64,000 nt of DNA, from assembly GCF_019974155.1 (NCBI RefSeq), contig NZ_AP025158.1:744001-808000 (forward strand). Direction: 5' to 3'. The position numbers and the translations under genes were made by a program. The notes beneath the pieces are model-generated. The model did not search any database and had not been told where the DNA came from. It saw only the letters and a list, made by a program, of their open reading frames with translations. Source of the DNA: Thermus thermophilus. GTDB lineage: Bacteria > Deinococcota > Deinococci > Deinococcales > Thermaceae. Every line of letters starts with the position of its first letter. The first letter of the stretch is position 1. Positions 59,832-64,000 of the stretch are shown here, one piece after another.

Positions 59832-62507
59832 ATGAAAAGAGCAGGTCTTATCGGTCTTCTGGTAGCCCTGGTTCTGGGGCTGGCCTACGCCATGACCCCG
59901 GCGGGCACGGCCATCCAGAACCAGGCCTCGGCGAGCTACATTGACTCGGCGAACCAGCTCCGCACCACCACGTCCAACCTGGTGACCACCATCGTCCAGC
60001 AGGTCTACGCCTTCACCATCACGCCAGACGGCACCGAGGCTTCCCCGGGCCAGACCAAAAACGCCCTTCCCGGGGGGCAGGTGGTCTTCAACTACGTGGT
60101 GACCAACAACGGCAACGGCACCGACACCATCAACCTCTCCACCGCCCAGGGCACCGCGGACGACTTTAACCTTTTAAGCCCCACCATCTACCGGGACACC
60201 AACTGCAACGGCACCCTGGACGCCGGGGAGACCACGCCCATCACGAGTCTCACCCTGGGCATGGGCGAAAGCGCCTGCGTCCTGGTGGTGGCCACGATTC
60301 CCGCGAGCGCCACGAGCGGGCAGTACGGGAACCTGAACCTCGTGGGCACCGACGCCGCCCCTAGCCCCATCACCGACAACAACAACTGGGCCCGGGCCGT
60401 GGCCACGACCCTGGCCGCCCTCACCGCCAGCAAGGCGGCAAGCCCCGCGGGCAGCGCAAGCCCCGGAGGCACCATCACCTACACCATCAGCGGCCAGAAC
60501 GTGGGCGGAAGCCCGGCCTACGGCATCCCGGTGACGGTGGACGGCACGTCCAAGACGGGCATCCTCATCGCCGACACCATCCCCACGGGCCTCATTGTGA
60601 ACACCATGCCCACGGGCTCGGCGGGCGCGGGCACGGTGAGCATCATCTACGACAGCGGCGCAGGCTGGCAGACCCTCACCGCTTCGGCCCTCCCCCTCAC
60701 CGGAAACGGCACGGTGAAGATCGGCATGCTCATTGAGGGCACGGGGGCCTTCTTCCCCGTGGGGGCCGGGTACACCTTCAGCTTCACCGCCACGGTGCCC
60801 CCCGCGGCCAGCGCCGGGACGAGCTACGCCAACTACGCCACCGTCCAGTTTGACGCCAACGGCGACGGGGACGCCAACGACCCCGGCGAGACCGTCTCCA
60901 CCAACACCACCACCAACACCGTGGGGGCGAGCCACAACGTGGCCGTGGGGCCCTACGGGTACCCCGAGGCAGGGGCTTCCGGCTCCTACAGCGTGGGCGG
61001 CTACACCGTGGCCCGTAGCGGCGACACCCAGACCATCGCCAGCGCCTACTCCGGCACCACGGTGGTCTTCCGCCACACCCTGAAGAACACCGGGAACGCC
61101 GCGGACAGCTTCACCCTGAGCTTCTCCGGGGCGCCTTCGGGCTGGGCCTGCCAGCTGGTGGCGGACGACCTCACCACCCCCATCTCCGGCCCCGTGGGCC
61201 CCATCCCCGCGGGCGGCACCTACGACTTCGCCCTGAAGTGCGCCATCCCGGGAAGCTACACCAGCACGAGCCCCGTGAACCTCACCGTCACCGCCACCAG
61301 CGCGAACGACCCGAGCAAGCAGGACACCACCACGGACACGGTGAGCCAGGTGCTCCTGGGGTACGCGGTGGACCTGGCGCAACAGGGCTTCGCTGGGGAC
61401 GGCGACCCCACCAACGACAACCCACCCGCCCAGAGCGCCAACCCCGGCCAGACGGTCTACTTCCCCGTTGAGGTCTACAACGCCGGGAACAACGCCGACA
61501 ACTACACCCTCACCGCCAGCGTGCCCACGGGCTGGAGCGCGGTCTTCTACCCGGACACGGACTGCAACGGCACGCCCGACGGCGCTCCCGTGACCAACAC
61601 GGGCGTGATCAACCCCAACCAGAAGCGCTGCTTCGTGGCGGCGGTGAGCGTGCCTAGCGGGACTGCTCCCGGGGCTAACCCCGTGTCCTTCACCGCCACC
61701 AGCACCACGGTGGGCACGGTCTCCGACACCATCAGCTCCACGGTCAACGTGAACCTCCTGGCCCAGGTCCAGCTGGACCCCGACCGCTCCGGCACCGTGA
61801 CGAGCCCGGGCACCATCACCTACACCCACACCCTCCTCAACAACTCCAACGCCCCGGCCTACTGCGACATCTCCGGGGACGGCGGGAGCCACGGCTGGAC
61901 CTACCAGTACTCCATGGACGGCACCAGCTGGTACGGCGCCCTGGCCGACGTTTATGCAGCGCCCAACGGCGGCACCCAGACCATCTACGTCCGCGTCCTG
62001 GTGCCCGCCGGGGAGCCCGTGGGCCGGGTGGACGTGAACACGGTGACCGCCCAGTGCGACGTGACCACGGGGACCCCCGACAACAGCTACGAGGCCACGG
62101 ACACCGCCACGGAGACCACCACCATCGTGGGCGGGGAGCTCAGGCTCCAGAAGTCCGTGGACAAGGCCACGGCCTACCCCGGGGAGACCCTCACCTACAC
62201 CATCGTCGCCGAGAACATCGGCACCGGGGACCTCAAGAAGGTGATCGTCGCCGACCCCATCCCCGCCTACACCACCTTCGTGAGCGTCTCTGCCACGGCC
62301 ACGGGCTTCAGCGGCACCTACACCGTCCTCTACTCCACGGACGGCGTCACCTGGAGCACGAGCGCCCCCACCTCCGTGCCCACGGGCGGCTCGGTCTACG
62401 TGGGCGTGGACACGAACGGGGACGGCAACATCACCGACGCCGACCTCATGCCCCCGGCCGCCAGCATCACCATCACCCTCCAGGTGCAGGTGCAGGGCGC
62501 TTTTTGA
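59832..62507 (+). CDS. Large secreted DUF11-repeat surface protein
   Basis: An 891-residue protein with a signal peptide (MKRAGLIGLLVALVLGLAYA) and a long beta-sandwich repeat array rich in Thr, Ala, Gly and Asn, quite unlike its neighbours in composition. Repeats contain GGQVVFNYVVTNNGNGTDTINL, GGTITYTISGQNVGG and GQTVYFPVEVYNAGNN-type strands; the last is a clear DUF11 domain (LTYTIVAENIGTGDLKKVIV). DxDxNG-like loops (DTNCNGTLDAGE, DANGDGDANDPGE, DTNGDGNITDAD) look like calcium-binding sites. It is probably an outer-surface or S-layer-associated protein; no anchor motif is seen. Confidence 0.87.
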   Translation: MKRAGLIGLLVALVLGLAYAMTPAGTAIQNQASASYIDSANQLRTTTSNLVTTIVQQVYAFTITPDGTEASPGQTKNALPGGQVVFNYVVTNNGNGTDTINLSTAQGTADDFNLLSPTIYRDTNCNGTLDAGETTPITSLTLGMGESACVLVVATIPASATSGQYGNLNLVGTDAAPSPITDNNNWARAVATTLAALTASKAASPAGSASPGGTITYTISGQNVGGSPAYGIPVTVDGTSKTGILIADTIPTGLIVNTMPTGSAGAGTVSIIYDSGAGWQTLTASALPLTGNGTVKIGMLIEGTGAFFPVGAGYTFSFTATVPPAASAGTSYANYATVQFDANGDGDANDPGETVSTNTTTNTVGASHNVAVGPYGYPEAGASGSYSVGGYTVARSGDTQTIASAYSGTTVVFRHTLKNTGNAADSFTLSFSGAPSGWACQLVADDLTTPISGPVGPIPAGGTYDFALKCAIPGSYTSTSPVNLTVTATSANDPSKQDTTTDTVSQVLLGYAVDLAQQGFAGDGDPTNDNPPAQSANPGQTVYFPVEVYNAGNNADNYTLTASVPTGWSAVFYPDTDCNGTPDGAPVTNTGVINPNQKRCFVAAVSVPSGTAPGANPVSFTATSTTVGTVSDTISSTVNVNLLAQVQLDPDRSGTVTSPGTITYTHTLLNNSNAPAYCDISGDGGSHGWTYQYSMDGTSWYGALADVYAAPNGGTQTIYVRVLVPAGEPVGRVDVNTVTAQCDVTTGTPDNSYEATDTATETTTIVGGELRLQKSVDKATAYPGETLTYTIVAENIGTGDLKKVIVADPIPAYTTFVSVSATATGFSGTYTVLYSTDGVTWSTSAPTSVPTGGSVYVGVDTNGDGNITDADLMPPAASITITLQVQVQGAF

Positions 62508-62557
62508 CGAGGTTTTCACAGGGAAGGTGAAGAATGAAGACGGGAGGAGGGGTAAGG

Positions 62558-64000
62558 ATGAGGACGCGAAGGGAAAGGAGAGGCATCTGGGGAATGACCT
62601 TCGCCCTTCCCCTCCTCCTTTCCTTCGCCCTCGCCCTCACCCCCGCGGGCACGGTGATCCGCAACCAGGCGGCGGCGGAGGCCTCGGGGGAGCGCTACCT
62701 CTCCAACGTGGCGGAAACCCGGGTCCAGGCGGTCTGCCGCCCCCTCCTCTCTCCCGACGGGACCCCGGAGGCCCCGGGCCTGAGGGCGAGCGCCGCCCCG
62801 GGGGGCTGGGTCTACCTCCCCTACCGCCTTAAGAACGGGGGAAACGCCCCCTACACCTTCGCCCTGGGGCACGCCGTCCACGGAACCTCCTCCTGGACCC
62901 CCGAGGCGGTGCGCTTCCACCTGGACCTAAACGGCAACGCCCTCCCCGACCCCGGGGAGCCCGAGGTGGCCGAGGTGGCCCTGGATATGGGGGAAGAGGT
63001 GGCCCTGGTCCTGGCCCTGAAGGTGCCCGCCACCGCCTCGGGAAGCCTCTTCATCAGCCCCGTGGCCACCTGCTCCGGGGGGGAGGAGGACGGGGAGAAC
63101 TACGCCCGGGTGGAGGCCTCCTCCATCCCCCAACCCAGCCTTTTCCTCACCAAGGCCGTAAGCCCCGCCGCCCTCCTCCCCGGGGAGCGGGCCACCTTCA
63201 CCCTCACCCTGAGGAACTTGGGAACCGGGGAGGCCGGGGGGCCCATCCTCCTCACCGACCTCTTCGCGGGGCTGGAGGGCTTCCGCTACGTGCCGGGAAG
63301 CGCCCGGGCCCCCAAGGGGACTCTGGAGTTCTTTGACGGCACCTCCTGGCGCCCCGAGGAGCCCCCTTCCCCCCTCGGGGTCCGGCTCCGGCTGGAGAGG
63401 CTCCTCCCCGGGGAGGAGGCCACCCTCTCCTTCGGGGTGGAGGCCCTTCCCACCGCCTCCCCGGGGCCCCGGGAGAACCGGGCCCTGGCGGAAGGCCCCG
63501 GGGGGCCGGCGGAAGGGGTGGCGGTGGTGGAGGTGCTTCCCCTCTACCTCCACCACCTGGGCCCCGGGGGAAACCCCAAGGCCCTGCCAGGGGGGGAGGG
63601 GAGCGGGGACGACCTGCAGGAGGCCCGGGGGCTTGCGGGCCAGCCCTACTGCTTCCGCCACACCCTCCTCAACGAGGGCACCGCCCAGGACCGCTACCGC
63701 ATCCGGGTGGAGGGCGCCCCGGTGCGCCTCCTCACCCTCCAGGGGACACCCCTCCCCGAGCCCATCCCCCTGGGCCCGGGGGAGAGCCTGGACTTCCTGG
63801 CCTGCTTTGACCCCAGGGAGGCGGGGGTCCTCGAGGCCACCCTGGTGGCGGTCTCCCTGGCGGGGGGCGGGGAGAACCGCACCAGAGACCGCCTGGAGGT
63901 CCTTCCCCAAGGCGCCCTTTCCCTCCGCAAAGAGGCGGACCCCGCCCCGGGGACCACCCTGAAGGCGGGGGACCTCCTCACCTACACCCTGGTGGTGGAA
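62558..64000 (+). CDS. DUF11-repeat secreted protein, cut by window end
   Basis: 481 codons without a stop. A signal peptide (GMTFALPLLLSFALALTPAG) is followed by NQAAAEASGERYLSNVAETRV, the same N-terminal plan as the previous protein (TPAGT-I-NQA), then FHLDLNGNALPDPGE (calcium-like loop) and two or more DUF11 domains (LLPGERATFTLTLRNLGTG; TTLKAGDLLTYTLVVE at the edge). The ATG at 62558 is preferred for its GGAGGAGGGG site; an in-frame ATG at 62534 is the alternative. It is a paralogue of the gene before it and part of the same surface-protein cluster. Confidence 0.82.
   Translation, partial: MRTRRERRGIWGMTFALPLLLSFALALTPAGTVIRNQAAAEASGERYLSNVAETRVQAVCRPLLSPDGTPEAPGLRASAAPGGWVYLPYRLKNGGNAPYTFALGHAVHGTSSWTPEAVRFHLDLNGNALPDPGEPEVAEVALDMGEEVALVLALKVPATASGSLFISPVATCSGGEEDGENYARVEASSIPQPSLFLTKAVSPAALLPGERATFTLTLRNLGTGEAGGPILLTDLFAGLEGFRYVPGSARAPKGTLEFFDGTSWRPEEPPSPLGVRLRLERLLPGEEATLSFGVEALPTASPGPRENRALAEGPGGPAEGVAVVEVLPLYLHHLGPGGNPKALPGGEGSGDDLQEARGLAGQPYCFRHTLLNEGTAQDRYRIRVEGAPVRLLTLQGTPLPEPIPLGPGESLDFLACFDPREAGVLEATLVAVSLAGGGENRTRDRLEVLPQGALSLRKEADPAPGTTLKAGDLLTYTLVVE

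Noticed and set aside
1-64000. tRNA or rRNA genes and a replication origin.
   Set aside because: No cloverleaf, rRNA segment or rep/par gene was recognised by eye.

Overview
The window is about 64 kb of very GC-rich DNA with tightly packed, mostly overlapping genes, many GTG starts and several apparently leaderless promoters. The protein repertoire (type III-A and III-B CRISPR effectors, thermophile-type GDPD, UvsE endonuclease, DUF11 surface proteins, a tungsten-type aldehyde oxidoreductase) fits Thermus thermophilus, most likely its megaplasmid. The Csm/Cmr/Csm6/Can1 set resembles the published T. thermophilus HB8 proteins. The strain and replicon are inference; no replication genes are visible.

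Layout. (1) 1-7291, minus strand: one probable operon holding a cyclase-family hydrolase, an AhpD-like protein, an ABC importer, a TRAP transporter (dctP frameshifted) and an MBL-fold hydrolase, with a palindrome over its likely promoter. (2) 7389-10503, minus strand: fdhD and a frameshifted formate-dehydrogenase-like molybdoenzyme. (3) 10592-14626: a truncated cobalamin-type binding protein, an MFS exporter, a Na/phosphate cotransporter and GDPD. (4) 14759-18962: glpK broken by an IS4-family element, then glpD. (5) 18982-45525: a 26.5 kb type III CRISPR island. (6) 45526-57300: a YeeE/YedE permease between two copies of an 87-bp hairpin repeat, secreted and metabolic genes, a CrtI-like oxidoreductase, short-chain dehydrogenases, flavin reductase, YceI-like protein, UvsE and AOR. 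(7) 57319-59151: a terminator and nested IS982/ISAs1 remnants. (8) 59323-64000: three secreted DUF11-type proteins, the last cut by the window end.

CRISPR island. The order is: Csm6-like CARF-HEPN ribonuclease; broken cas1; leader; array 1 (9 repeats, one split by an IS110 element); Can1-type CARF nuclease; four unrecognised minus-strand genes (HEPN-like, vWA-like, membrane protein broken by a second IS4 copy, coiled coil); cmr2-3-1-4-5-6; a convergent Csx1-like CARF-HEPN gene; a remnant of a second cas1; an almost identical second leader; array 2 (24 repeats); cas2; csm1-6. Both arrays share one repeat, so their crRNAs could load either complex. Two Cas10 proteins would make cyclic oligoadenylates for four CARF effectors. 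No cas6 is present, and neither cas1 copy is intact, so crRNA processing and spacer acquisition must be supplied from elsewhere.

The most novel points are: an internally deleted IS110 element inserted inside a CRISPR repeat whose non-coding end can be folded into a bridge-RNA-like structure with guides matching that repeat; the four-gene membrane/vWA/HEPN/coiled-coil cluster between Can1 and Cmr; and direct repeats (leaders 15.16 kb apart, IS4 copies 10.7 kb apart) that could excise large parts of the island. Several genes are broken by single-base changes in G/C runs, which may be real decay or sequencing error.
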